A stretch of DNA of 64,000 bases. It comes from Prionace glauca (taxonomy: Eukaryota; Chordata; Chondrichthyes; Carcharhiniformes; Carcharhinidae). Position numbers and translations under genes: made by a program. The notes beneath the pieces were generated by a model that saw only the letters and a program-made list of their open reading frames with translations, searched no databases and had not been told where the DNA came from. Positions 52,771-63,657 of the stretch are shown here, in pieces; position 1 is the first letter of the stretch; every line of letters starts with the position of its first letter. The stretch covers positions 36,403,609 through 36,467,608 of the forward strand of contig CM075760.1 of assembly GCA_037974335.1 (NCBI GenBank), written 5' to 3'.

Positions 52771-54460
52771 CAGCATTTCTTGTCATTCAGCCATCTAAGT
52801 TTTACAATTTCATAACTTTTCTTGTTTTGCCATTAACTGCTTTCTTTTCCCCCCTGTTGCCTTGTCTATTCATTGCTGCCTCTTTATTTGATGTTATTTT
52901 CTATTTTTGTTCGCCTCATTCTCTTCAGAATCCCCAGATTCCCTATCTATCGGGTGCCTTGGTAACAGTAGGCAGTTCTCAGTGCGTGTGTGTGTATCCT
53001 TGAGTTTCATTAAGTTTTAGTCTTCCATTCTGTGTATCCGTGTAAATTTCTGGCATTCAGGCTTTGTTTTTACGGGCGGATTATTTCACGAGGAAAGACT
53101 GGAGAGACAATTTTTATATCCACTGGATTCAGAGTAAGAATAGGTTACTTGGTTGATATGTATAAAATACAAAGGGGTCTTGACAAGGTGGATGTGAAGA
53201 GGATAGTTCCTCTTCTGGGTGAATCTATAACTCTGTTTCAAAGTAGGAATTCGCCCATTTAAAATACCACTGCACCACAGCCTCCTCTAATGTATGTCAG
53301 TATTTATAAATACTCATCTGTAGCAATGTCCTTCCTTGGTGTGTCTCTGCATCTTTCACTGCTCTCAGGCCGCGTTCATATTTGTCCCTTTGTCGGATTG
53401 TTTCTGTATCATTCCGCTCAATCTCACCCTTGCCTATGTCAATTATTTTTATAGCTCTCTCAAAGTGTATAGATGCATTGGGTGATATAGGAAGTGTACA
53501 GATTAGAGAGTAAAGGGATACTTGCCTGCATAGCACTGTTGATGAAACATTTAAACATGGAGAGTTAGCGAGCACTGAGCCGATGTTCTGCTGAGGTCTC
53601 ATTCAGCCACCTAGTCTTTGAAATTTCGTAGATACTAAGCAGAGTGTCCAGACAGTAACAGGGCTGATCCACTAAAGAATTCCTAAAATAACTCCATGGC
53701 TAAACGTCTCAGATATTGCAGCATTGAATACAGGAAGCCATTGAGCTGATGCACAGACTGGGCCACGCTCACCTGCATAGGCACATTGCTCAGGTTTTTA
53801 ACAGGAAGTATGCACAAGGATAGGAAAACATACCTTTCAAGTTATCACCAGTTTACACTTGTATATTGCTCAGACCTGATTTACAGTCACATTCTTTGAC
53901 CTGCTGCATTATTTTGACCGCGGCTTGTTTTTCGGTTCTCAGATTGAACTGTTTTTAGACATACATTTCTTCCCACTTGTTCTATCTTGTGTTCACTCCC
54001 TCAACCTCATCTTCATCACTCTCTTTGTCAGCCGGAGACATCCCCTACCGCCCGCCCCCTTTTCTATTGTCCCATTCCCGGGTTAAGTCTCACAGCTCCG
54101 GAATGCAGGCAGCTTTGAAACATTTTTAAGTCTGAGGAACCTTTATTTGGTGAAAATGATCTTCCCAGACAAGCCTGAATTGAAGAAAATAACAATTGGA
54201 AACGAAACACAAACTCTTTAACTGGTAGCTGCTCTCTCTCTCTTTCGCTGATTAACCTTTCAGTCTGATGGGATTCTGCTGTGTGTTATCTCAGCCGATC
54301 CTGGATTGAATTGGGTGACAGTTTGATCGGAGGTTAATGTGGTTTCCTCTGGGTGTGTGTCAGAGCGGCTGACAGCGCCGCTGCTCATTCTGATTGTTAC
54401 TTTCTGCGGCTCTCAACACAAACCTCAACAGACTGGAGCACCCAATGATAACTGCAAAGC
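52771..54460. other. V-gene downstream duplicon, no gene
   Basis: Counterpart of 32521-34200. 53040-53260 on plus contains a small CR1-like ORF2 scrap (VDMYKIQRGLDKVDVKR). Confidence 0.45.
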
Positions 54461-54499
54461 AGTTTTTGTACGGGGGTGAGACTGCTTTCTATCACTGTG
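54461..54499 (-). other. 23-RSS of V gene at 55.0 kb
   Basis: On minus: heptamer CACAGTG (54499-54493), 23-bp spacer, nonamer ACAAAAACT (54469-54461). Confidence 0.95.
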
Positions 54500-55065
54500 A
54501 GTCTGAAAGCGCAGTAATAGCGGCCAGCGTCAGTCAGCTGCAGGCTCGAGATGGTTAAAATAGTTAATTTAGCCGAGGTCTGGAGATCAATGGAGAAATT
54601 GGGTCCAAAACCTTCCCCTCTCTTTTGTGTACCCCCGGTGCTTTTCAATATAATGAACTGCAAGTCTTTCTGTGGCTGCTGTTTGTACCAATATAAGACA
54701 TAGCTGTTTGCTGTAGTGCTGTAGGTACATCGGATAGTCACCGTTTCACCTTCTCTCTCCTCTGAAGACTGCGGCTGAGAAACAAAATCTCCATCACTCG
54801 GATCTGTAACGTGTTCAAAAAGAAGAAAAAAAATCTAACTGTTAGATGTGCTGCTGAAATAATATTAACACTTTATATTGACCGAGACATAACTGGAGTT
54901 ATGAAATAAAAACAAATGATGATGGAAATACACAGCAGGGTCAAGAACCACCACTGGGGAGAAGCAGAGCTAAAGGTTCAGATCGCGATAACATTTAACC
55001 AGATTGGAGTCATCCTTACTGATAAGAAACAGCCCGAACACAATGCAGACAGTGAGGAACTCCAT
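54500..55065 (-). CDS. TCR V gene (TRAV/TRDV type), inverted, functional-looking
   Basis: Leader exon 55065-55020 (same 15 residues as the gene at 31.9 kb, donor GTAAGG), V exon 54803-54500 (304 bp) after acceptor ACACGTTACAG. Open frame: GDFVSQPQSSEE, VTIRCTY (Cys), VLYWYKQQPQKDLQFII (FR2), CDR2 KSTGGTQKRGEG, FR3 with LTDAGRYYCAFR; RSS follows. Two codons shorter than its duplicate, and the differences cluster in and after CDR2. Its orientation is opposite to the other intact V genes, so joining to a shared J cluster on the right would need inversion, and to one on the left deletion. Confidence 0.92.
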
Positions 55066-55770
55066 GGCGGCTGCAGAGCTCGGGGCTGTGACTAACCTTT
55101 AAAACTCCAAGCACTGCCGGAACAGAATCTGTTTTTACAGTCACTTTCTGATCTCAAACTTCCCGTCCAATCAACAATTTGCAATCTACCCGTCATAGAT
55201 TGAGATAAGGTTTCAACGAGTTTCAGTGATCAGCTGAAGCTCTTTGACCTTCACTATTACATATCTGAGACTCAGTGACTGAGTGGGTACAGTGTGTGGT
55301 GAGAGGGAAGAATCAACTTCACTGACAAGGCCATAAGAGACAGCAGCAGAATTAAGCCATTCGGCCCATTCGTGCCTATTCCACCATTCAGTCATGGCCG
55401 ACATGTTTAAAATCCCTGCAGAATCAGAGAATCCCTACAGTGCACAAGGAGGCCATTCGGCCCATCTAGTCTGAACCGGCCCAATCCTGAACCGAATACT
55501 CCAAGGATGTTGATTAGGTTGATTAGCCACGGTAAATTGCTCCTTCATGTCAGGGGGATTAGAAGGTAAAAGTATGGGGTTACGGCGATAGCACAGGACC
55601 CGGATGGGACTGTTGTCGGTGCAGGCTCGATGGGTCAAATGGCCTCCTCCTGCACTATAGGGATTGTATTCTATGATACAATCCCACCCAAGCCTATTCC
55701 TGTAATGCCACATATTTACCATGCCATCCCCCTGACACTCGGGTCAATTTGTCACGGACAATCAATCTAA

Positions 55771-55824
55771 CCCGCGTATCTTTGGGAGGAAACAGCAGCA
55801 CTCGGAGGAAACCCACACAGATCA
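55771..55824 (-). mobile_element. SINE head/body fragment
   Basis: 'gggaggaaacagcagcactc' and 'ggaaacccacacagat', the reversed HE1-like body, continuing the SINE at the end of the right arm. Confidence 0.55.
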
Positions 55825-56190
55825 AGTCCTGACCAAGTCCTCAATATCTCTAGTAATCCACCGCTCTCCAATCCTACCTTTCCCATCCTTCCTCTTAACT
55901 GGCACATGTCTTTCCTGCAACATTTCAGTTTTCCCTTGAAAGACTCCAACATGCCTAACGGGGACTTGCCCTCCAATAGCCTATCCCAGTCTGTATCCCT
56001 AAGCTCCTGCCTAATCCCGCTGTATCTAGCCTTCCCCCAATTTAGCACCCTCCGCTTAGGGCAGCACTTATCTTTTTCCATTAGTATCCAAAAGTAGACA
56101 GAGTTGTGGTCACTATTAGCCACATGTTCACCTACTGCAACCTTAATCACCTGACCCGGCTCATTGCCCAAAACTAAATCCAGTATAGCC
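55825..56190 (-). mobile_element. CR1 LINE ORF2 internal fragment
   Basis: Same subfamily as the LINE at 35.1-38.9 kb: GNEPGQVIKVAVGEHVANSDH ... VLNWGKARYSGIRQELRDTDW, the region between endonuclease and RT. Cut at both ends. Confidence 0.8.
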
Positions 56191-57009
56191 CAGATATATG
56201 AGATTTATGTTTCTTGATGTTGATTTTCTTTTGAAATATAGTTTCAAGATACTTCTCGCTGAGGGAGATGGACAACGGATGCATTTTATTCAGCACCGTA
56301 TCCCAAATAATCACTGCAACAACACCAAGAAATCAATTCAGAAGTTCAAGTGCCAGAACTGATAACGTAAAATGGCGTTTTTTCTGCATCACCCTGAAGA
56401 GGAAGATAGTACCCACAGTCCATTCATTACACAAAAAATGAAAACAATTTATGATACAACAGATGAATTACAAAGAATTGTGGCCGTTTAGATCAGCAAG
56501 GACCGTATTGGCCAGTCAGTGTTGTGTATTTACAAATACTGATTGACATGTTTTGCGTGTTATTCTTTTCCTGTCATGGTGAAGTGTTTCTAGAATTGTT
56601 ATCTTCTCTGTTTTATTCTGCTATCACTGACTCACAGCACCTCTTCTCCAACTCTCGCACATAGCAAGCACACAAATAGCTTTGAACAATATTATAGCTG
56701 AAAATATCGAGATTCATGGTCATCCCGAAAAAATAATATTTTGGTGAAGTGTTAGTCCGATAGCATTTTAAATTCCCATGTCGAGTCAATAATTGAACAG
56801 GTTTATCATATCCATCTTTCACTCTGCTTCGCTACATTATAGTATATGACAGTATCTGCAAACTGAACCATAGTGTTGGAACCTGTATTACCGCCCGCAG
56901 GTACATTAAATATTCCCCCTTTACATTGTATATGAAAATGCTATAGAATCAGTGCAGAAGGAAGCCATTCGGCCCATCGAGTTTCCACCAACTCTCTGAT
57001 AGAGTGTTT
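56191..57009. other. no gene; SINE scrap at 56945-57000
   Basis: 'gaatcagtgcagaaggaagc' is a SINE tail. The rest is unassigned A-T rich sequence. Confidence 0.35.
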
Positions 57010-57150
57010 TAGTAAGAAGTTTCACAACACTAGGTTAAAGTCCAACAGGTTTTCTTGGTAGCAAAATGTGGCTTTTACTACCAAATAAAGCTGTTGGACT
57101 TCAACCTGGTGTTGGGAGACTTCTTATTGTGTTTTCCCTAGTCCACCGCC
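57010..57150. mobile_element. hairpin MITE, both arms
   Basis: 'agtaagaagtttcacaacac' and, 60 bases on, its inverse 'gttgggagacttcttattgt'; the outer 3' part 'ccctagtccaccgccggga' is also present, which the copy at 11.5 kb lacks. Confidence 0.7.
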
Positions 57151-57154
57151 GGGA

Positions 57155-57460
57155 TCTCGAAATCATAGAGTGTCTTACACAAGCCCTCGCCCCAACCTAT
57201 CCCCGTAACCCCACACATTCAGCATGTCTAATCCATCTAACTAATCATCCTGGGACGAAGAATTTTTTTATCATCGCCAATCACCTGACTTGCACATGAC
57301 TGGACAGTGGTAGAAAACCGGAGCACCAGGAAGAAACCCACGCAGGCACGGGAAGGATGCGCAAAATCTGCAGAGACAATCACCCAAGGCCTGACGCGAA
57401 TCCGAGTCCCGGGTACTGTTAAGCAGCAGGGTTAAACACTGTGGGATCATGGCACTCCAT
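57155..57460 (-). mobile_element. SINE (HE1-like), diverged
   Basis: 'tcatagagtgtcttacacaa' tail at left, body 'gaagaaacccacgcaggcac', reversed head 'gcagcagggttaaacac' at right. Confidence 0.7.
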
Positions 57461-58848
57461 GGAGGTGCTCGCAAGACACAGAAAACCAATGCTTCATGTA
57501 AGCAAGTATGTACCACCTGCCTCTTCACATACACGTGGCCATGAACGCTCAAGATATTATTTGAACTTAAATTCGAATTATGCTCATTTAATATTTTAAA
57601 CACTTGGGCCACACGAAGCAGTTTGGTGAAGTAACTCTGGAAATCTTTAGTACTTTGTGGATACCTATTAAATACAGGGCGGGACTTAGCTCGTGTGCTC
57701 AGGCTAATTCGTCGCTGGGCGCAGGTTGACACTCAATCTCCCTCTTCCCACAACCTCAGTTTCCCTTGTTGCAGAAAGTGCTCAGTGAAAGTGTATGCTT
57801 ATTAACTCATTCCAAGGCACAACCCACAGAGTGACCGATGAAGTTATTGCACCACAATGACCTAAGTTGGCAGAGGCTAATTCTTAATTGCCCGGCGGGG
57901 AGCGTTAGCAATTTGTGATTGGTCTGGGTGGACAGTTATAAATTGGATTCTCGATAGTGATGGTTCTCTATTAATGCAATTTCTCACTGTGCCCTGACTG
58001 GCCCTCTAAGTGTTCATTACTCATGGAACCATCCCTCTCATGGACAGAATGTTTCCTTGCCCCTTTGTGAAGGATGAGGGAAATTTGCTGCCTTGTCGTC
58101 ATGATTGACATCTTGAGCTGATCGTCTCAAAACCTCATTAAATTGATTTGCGTCAGACCCCTTTCAGCGACTCTATGTCTTGGTCATGTTATTTGAAATT
58201 CGATGTTACTTCTCTCTATGATTTCGTGAAATAAGTTTCTTTACGTTTAAAACAAAAGAAAAATGAAATGCTAAAGATGCTAATATCCTTAAATGCAATG
58301 AAGAAATTTACAAATTACAAATATAAAATATATTGCTGTTTATAGAATGAAAATGAGTGTACTTTTCATGCTGCATTTATTTGAGATAAGACAGTAAGCA
58401 ATATCTAATAATATTGAATCAGTGAATGTCTCATTGATCTACAGGAAGTCATTAAAACTGGCCCTTATCAACGTATCAATTTTTGATCAGACCACTTTCC
58501 AACTGATGCTTTTGTCCCTTCAATCAGTGTTTGGTCTGAGTTCATTAAAAATTCAGAATTGCTTTGTAACATTACAAAGTCTATACAAAATGCGTATCAA
58601 CGCTTGAAAGTGGTGTGCTAAACATAGTACATTCAACTCAGAGATATCAGAACTTAAAAGAATGACAGCGTTTTGAATTCTACACTTGAAAAAAAACAAA
58701 GAGAGTTACGTGGTGTGAAATAAAGTGACTTGCCTTAAACATCACGAGCTAAAATGCACTAAACCAATGCATAAAGCTGATTTTTTTAAATTTTAAGGCC
58801 ATAAGTTCTTTACCTTGTGTCAAGCTTGAGTGCGAAGTGACAACCAAG
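57461..58848. other. no recognisable feature; 3' side of the GPCR gene
   Basis: A-T rich. May contain the GPCR 3' UTR; I cannot place its poly(A) site with confidence. Confidence 0.35.
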
Positions 58849-61352
58849 TCATGTGCAATCATCTTTTTTTAATTGTTTAAAACAACCTGTGATAATGAAG
58901 AAGGGACGCAGAAGCACTTTCTTCAGCTCCCCTCTGAATTTGGTCTGGGCCACTGCATAAATGAAGACGTTATTGCAGGAACTGAGTAATTGAAGCATGT
59001 TGGTGATCTCCTGAAAGATGTATTCTGGGTCATTGAAATCCAGGCTGTTGAAGTAGCTCTCTCCTGTAATCTGCACATAGAGGAAATGTCCGAAGTAAGT
59101 AACCCACATGACAAGGAAGCTGACAGAGATTGCAAAAAGCAGGACAATTGACTTCTTGCGATTGGCCATCTCAGTGTCTTCCTGACTTTCGGAGCACCGG
59201 AGCCTCCTGCGGACTCTGCTGGCAGCTAAGATGTGTCTTACAGTCAGCGCGTTAAGCAAAAGGATGAGGATGAATGGCAGAAAAGGGGTTAAGACATGAT
59301 CCAGCCAGTCAAAGGCCTTCCAGGTCGGCGAGGTACTGAAGCTGGTCTTGATATCACAGAACCAGGCCACCCCGTCCATGGTGAATAATGGTTGGTAGGT
59401 GAAATGGAAAGGAAAGTTCTTGATGCAGCTCAGGGCACAGACTATGCCTATAACCAACATGGCAGTTTTCTCTGTGCAGTATCTTATTTTCAGCTTCTGC
59501 CAGCAGATAGCCACGTGACGATCAATGGTGAAAGCCACTGTCAGCCAGACTGATCCATCCAGGCTGATAAAACCCAGTATCATGGTGTGCGCGCATGTTG
59601 GGTGAGTGAAAAGTACACTGTAGCCAAAGTAGATCCGTCCAATCCGGTTGAGGATGACACCGGTGATGATGACAAGGAAATCACTGACTGCTATGGCTAC
59701 CAGATAGTAGGTGATGCACCGGGAGAGTCCACACCGACCTTGGGATAAGATTATAATTGCCAAAAAGTTGGCTGCGAGATGAGAAGAGAGAGATGTTATT
59801 GAGCAGACAATAAACTGCGCTTTGGTTATTAAATTCTTCTTCATCCGTCTCTTTGTTACCTCCAGACTCGGAATATTTGGAATTATTTTGTTACTTTTTC
59901 GAAATTTAGCACTGGATTAAACATTACCAAAGGAGGAGACACTGCTATCAGTCCTAGTCAAACTCCAATCCCTTGTCAATGTGCCAATCCCCAGAGCTAG
60001 ATGCCCAACTGGGGAGACGATGGCCTATTATTGTCAGAGTAATAACGTAGAATCGTAATTAAAATTCTGGGGACCTGAGTTCGAAACCCCACAGGGAAGA
60101 TGGCGGAATTTGAATTCAGTGTTAAAAAGTCTGGGATTAAGAATATACTGATTGCCATGAAACAATTATTGTTTGTTGGAAACAAAAGTGGTTCAACTGA
60201 TGTCCTTAAGGAAAGGAAATCTGCTGTCCTTATCTGGTTTGGCCCACAACAGCGTGCTCAGCTCTCGACCGCCTTCTGAAATGCCCTATCAAGCCACTCA
60301 GTTCATGCGCGACTTGGGGTTGGGTAATAAATGCTGACTAGCCAACGACGCCATATCCCACAAATAAATTTTAAAAACTTAAACTCGTCCAAAATATTAG
60401 CTGTCAAAGTTCATAATAAGGTCCGGTCATCCTTCAATCTCTTGCAAGATGATTTACATTGGCCTCATTTGTAAGTCTCCCTTTCATTAATCTTTTACTT
60501 TGAATTTCAAACACCTCCACTCCCTCATCATCCCACCGCTACAACTATCTGAGACCACAGCATTTCTCCAATTATATATTTTGTATATATTAATCCCTCC
60601 ATCAGTGATGGTTGTGCCTTTCTTCAATTTTGTACACGTTAATTGGAATGCGACATTAACAATTGAGTCTGCCCAGTGGGATCTCACTGTACGGTACTAT
60701 TGCACCCTTCTAGCAATCGCACATGTGATCACGGAATACATGTTTTATGCCACAATTTATATACCAGATGGTTGAACTGTGATAATTAATTCCCCTTACT
60801 GAATAAAATCAGTGCACGAAAATGTAAGTTACTACACTGCCAAAGCTTATATTCATGGTAAGATCCCTGGCTCCGATTTTTTCATAGTAACTTCATTGCA
60901 GTGTTAATGTAGGCCTATGTGACAATAATGAATAAATTTTAATTTTAAACTGTAAATAACACTAAAACAGTAGATTACATCCAGTAACTTAGATTAAAAG
61001 CCAAAATTCAACAATTAAAATAAATCAATGCTCACACAAAGTTATATAATACAGTTAATGATTTAATAAATGGTAGCTCAATGAATGTGCAATTAAATAA
61101 ATAAAATGCTTTATTGTAAGCTTTATAATGTAAGTGCAATGAATGCATGATAATTCATCATAAACGTGCTTGAAAGCACAGACAGTGCAGAAGGTTAGAA
61201 AAAATAAGCCCGATTCTTAAAGAAAAGAAATAATGTGTAGATTCAGAGAAAATGAATAATGTAATTTGGATTAATTACTTACCAGGGACACCAATAACTG
61301 CGAGAATGGGGTAGGAAATGGCAAAAAAGAGTCCATTCGCTGGCCCGTGCAT
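58849..61352 (-). CDS. class A GPCR, GPR139-like, two exons
   Basis: Exon 1 (61352-61283) starts MHGPANGLFFAISYPILAV and ends one base into a codon at donor GTAAGT. Exon 2 (59771-58849) follows acceptor CTCATCTCGCAG, and the joined frame is exactly 331 codons with the stop (330 aa). Seven hydrophobic segments: TM1 FFAISYPILAVIGVP-ANFLAIIIL, TM2 CITYYLVAIAVSDFLVII, TM3 with Cys in HPTCAHTMI and DRH in place of DRY (FTIDRHVAICW), TM4 AMLVIGIVCAL, TM5 LTPFLPFILILLLN, TM6 SIVLLFAISVSFLVMW, TM7 SSCNNVFIYAVAQTKFR (NPxxY replaced). The CGLSRCITYYL block and short N-terminus are typical of GPR139-like receptors, which signal from the plasma membrane; the ligand here is unknown. Looks intact; the intron (1.5 kb) holds a SINE. 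Confidence 0.9.
60030..60380 (+). mobile_element. second SINE type, in GPCR intron
   Basis: 'ctggggacctgagttcgaaa' (B box), 'actgatgtccttaaggaaag', 'ccttatctggtttggccca', and an end 'ttgggtaataaatgctgact' rich in A afterwards. Related to 16285-16640. Confidence 0.65.
60381..61282 (-). other. rest of GPCR intron
   Basis: A-T rich; 60850-60945 carries a SINE 3' tail ('agtaacttcattgcagtgtt'). Confidence 0.45.
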
Positions 61353-62179
61353 TGTCTATCAGAAACTCACGGAATGAGCAAAGCGAAGGTCATTTGATCT
61401 GTGACACATTCAAGCTGTCTCTCATTTATTCTGGCTGAACGTCTCCGGAGAGACTATTACATTGCAACATACACATCAGTTTCAGTTCACCAAACAAACA
61501 GCTGAAATCACAATATCATGCCTTCCATTTGTAACTTGCACAAGGGAGATGATCACATTTCATTCTTGGGTGAACTGATGGCTGCGAACTTGTGGTCCAG
61601 CCACCCAGCCCCACCATAAGCCATGCCTTTATGTCTCCCTCAGGGAGAGCTGCTGGTGTTAGATATTCCCAATTCTGCTACAATCCCAATCATTTCCTGC
61701 TTTCAGGTATCAGGTTATTTCACGTGTTTGGTAAGCATTCCAATGTTCCAGTCTTCAGTTCCACCTAAACATGTTAACGATTTAATGCTGAACTGTTTGC
61801 AAACTATTTTAGCTAACGGGGGCAGAGAACTGATCTGGAGACTATTGAATTAAAATCCTGGGCCATTTTGAATGTTCGGATAGACAATGCACGGGCCAGA
61901 AGAACCTTGAGGTACGCCGGATCAGAATTTCTGATGCAGCAACAATTGGTATAAGATAAACAGATATATATTTTAGGCGAAATACAAACTGAGGCATGGC
62001 AAGCAAATATAAAAACTGCGTAGTGGCAATTGAGACGCTGGCAATAACATATAGAAAGATACACTCTCTGGGGTGGTAATAACTGAAATAAAACCAAATG
62101 TTACCTGGTCTGGAGAGTTTCACTTCATTGACTCATAGAATTCTTACAAAGCAGAAGGAGGACATTCCGCCTTTCAAAT
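61353..62179. other. no recognisable feature; 5' side of the GPCR gene
   Basis: The GPCR 5' UTR and promoter should lie here. 62145-62180 is a SINE-tail scrap ('ttcttacaaagcagaaggag'). Confidence 0.35.
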
Positions 62180-62245
62180 CGGATGTTCCGCCAACGAGCA
62201 GCGGCCGGGCCGGAATGGGCAAAAGGTGACACTGGGCGGAGCAGC
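62180..62245 (+). repeat. 65-bp promoter-derived direct repeat, copy 1
   Basis: 'cggatgttccgccaacgagc' ... 'gacactgggcgga', nearly identical to 63411-63475. Confidence 0.8.
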
Positions 62246-62333
62246 CTGATTTTTCCTGATGCCCCCCCCCTCATCAAATTGACTTAGCGATACCCCCACC
62301 TGCCCCGTGTTCCCCCCAAATACATTATCCCCA

Positions 62334-62600
62334 GTGTCAGCATGGTGGTACAGTGGTTAACACCGCAGCCTCACTGTGCCAGGGACCTGTGGGTCATTGG
62401 CACGTTTTCCCCGTGACTGTGTGGGTTTTCTCCGGTTTCCTTCCCCAGTCTGAAAGACGTACTGGGTTAGGGGGAATTGGGCCGTGCTTAAATTCTCCCT
62501 CAGTGTCACCCGAATGTGAGACTAGGGGAATTCTCACAGTAACTTCATTGCAGTGTTAATGTAAGCCGACTTATTAGTGACACTTGAATAAACTTGAACT
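62334..62600 (+). mobile_element. SINE (HE1-like)
   Basis: 'catggtggtacagtggttaa' head, 'tgactgtgtgggttttctcc' body, tail 'cagtaacttcattgcagtgt'. The B box is lost. Confidence 0.75.
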
Positions 62601-62837
62601 GCAGGTCAAGGTTCCGCTGTGACATTGCACCCTCTTGTTTAAAGACTCTGCAATGCTGAGACTGGGGAGAGGAGTGAACAACAGGGAGCAGCATTGCAGC
62701 TTCTCTCCCCCATTGAAACTGCGATTGTTGCTCCATCTGCTGCACCATCCCCACCACATCCACTGGGGGGCAATCTGGACAATGGGCTGCAGGCAGATGT
62801 CACTGCGCCTGCGCCACAATCACTCACCGCCGGCGGT

Positions 62838-63000
62838 GGCCATCTTGCGTTGCCAGGGGAGACCGCCGGCGTCCATCTTCCGTTGTCAGGGGAGACGGCC
62901 GGCGTCGGCCTTGCGTTGCCAGGGGAGACGGCCAGCGACCATCTTGCGTTGCCAGGGGAGACGGCCGGCGTCCATCTTGCGTTGCCAGGAGAGACGGCGT
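62838..63000 (+). repeat. 33-bp tandem array with YY1-like motifs
   Basis: Five units of about 33 bp (starts near 62840, 62873, 62907, 62939, 62972). The consensus is CCATCTTGCG, gttgccaggggagac, ggccggcgt. Four of five units keep CCATCTT, the core of the YY1 site; the third reads GGCCTTG. GC-rich and CpG-rich. Confidence 0.85.
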
Positions 63001-63495
63001 CCCGCGCGCTGCACTCTGGTAGAATTCCCCTCCTGCACATGCGCCCAGGCAGTTACATTTTAATCTTTTAATATTTTGAATCTTGATGATTATTATTCAT
63101 ATCTCACCCGTCAGACTTTCGGTTCCTTCTCCATTCGGGAAAATCGTTTCTTTTTTTTATTGCGTCTGTTTTTCAATCACACCCGCGCGGTGCGCTCTGG
63201 GAAAATACTACAGCACATGCGCGGTTCCGCCACTTGCTTCTTATAAAAATATGTATTTCGCTTAATTTTAATTCCGCTCCTGGCGGGATTTCCGGGTGGG
63301 AATTTCTCTCACTTTCTACATTTCTGAACCGTCGCTTTCCCTCGACGGGGGAAGGGGCTGACAGTGACGTCACGGCAATATGGCGTCTGGCTCCGCCTCT
63401 CTACAGGACCCGGATGTTCCGCCAACGAGCAGCAGCCGGGCCAGAATGGGCAAGAGGTGACACTGGGCGGAGAAGCGCCCGGGCGTGTTACAGCG
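63001..63495 (+). promoter_or_regulatory. GC-rich promoter with CRE and YY1 site
   Basis: Perfect CRE TGACGTCA at 63365-63372 and, four bases on, AATATGGCGTC (63377-63387), a full match to the YY1 consensus AANATGGCGNC. Several 'gcacatgcgc' words (63036, 63211) resemble NRF1 sites. Such a set is typical of housekeeping promoters with the start near the YY1 site. Direction is probably plus. Confidence 0.6.
63411..63475 (+). repeat. 65-bp direct repeat, copy 2
   Basis: Lies just after the CRE/YY1 pair, so it is probably the original; copy 1 at 62180 is a displaced duplicate. Confidence 0.8.
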
Positions 63496-63657
63496 ATGGC
63501 CGGTGGCCAGGAAGGGAAATACCAGCAGGACAGTCTCTGCCCAAAAGCTTCCCCAGCTCAACTGCTCAGAAACATTGGGAACCTCTTCATCTGGAAACTT
63601 CAGCTTCTCACATTCACCCCCTGTGTTCAGTCATTGTTTAGTAGGCAACCTCTGTAG
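63496..63657 (+). CDS. possible start exon of an unknown gene
   Basis: ATG at 63496 (context agcgATGG) opens 53 codons, MAGGQEGKYQQDSLCPKASP..., about 110 bases after the YY1 site, then a stop. I do not recognise the peptide. It may be a short ORF in a 5' UTR, or a first exon whose donor lies before the stop; 'ttgtttagtagg' around 63635 offers no consensus donor. Confidence 0.25.
   Translation: MAGGQEGKYQQDSLCPKASPAQLLRNIGNLFIWKLQLLTFTPCVQSLFSRQPL

Larger units (their letters stand above)
50780..55770. repeat. right arm of large inverted duplication
   Basis: Reverse-orientation partner of 31225-35090, as listed there. It is uninterrupted where the left arm has the LINE at 35.09 kb, and keeps a SINE head at 55.77 kb where the left arm has a CR1 end. 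Confidence 0.88.

Noticed and set aside
63364-63495. N-terminal extension of the 63.5-kb frame starting at a GTG
   Set aside because: It begins inside the CRE and reads through the YY1 site, with no ATG; the first ATG is at 63496.
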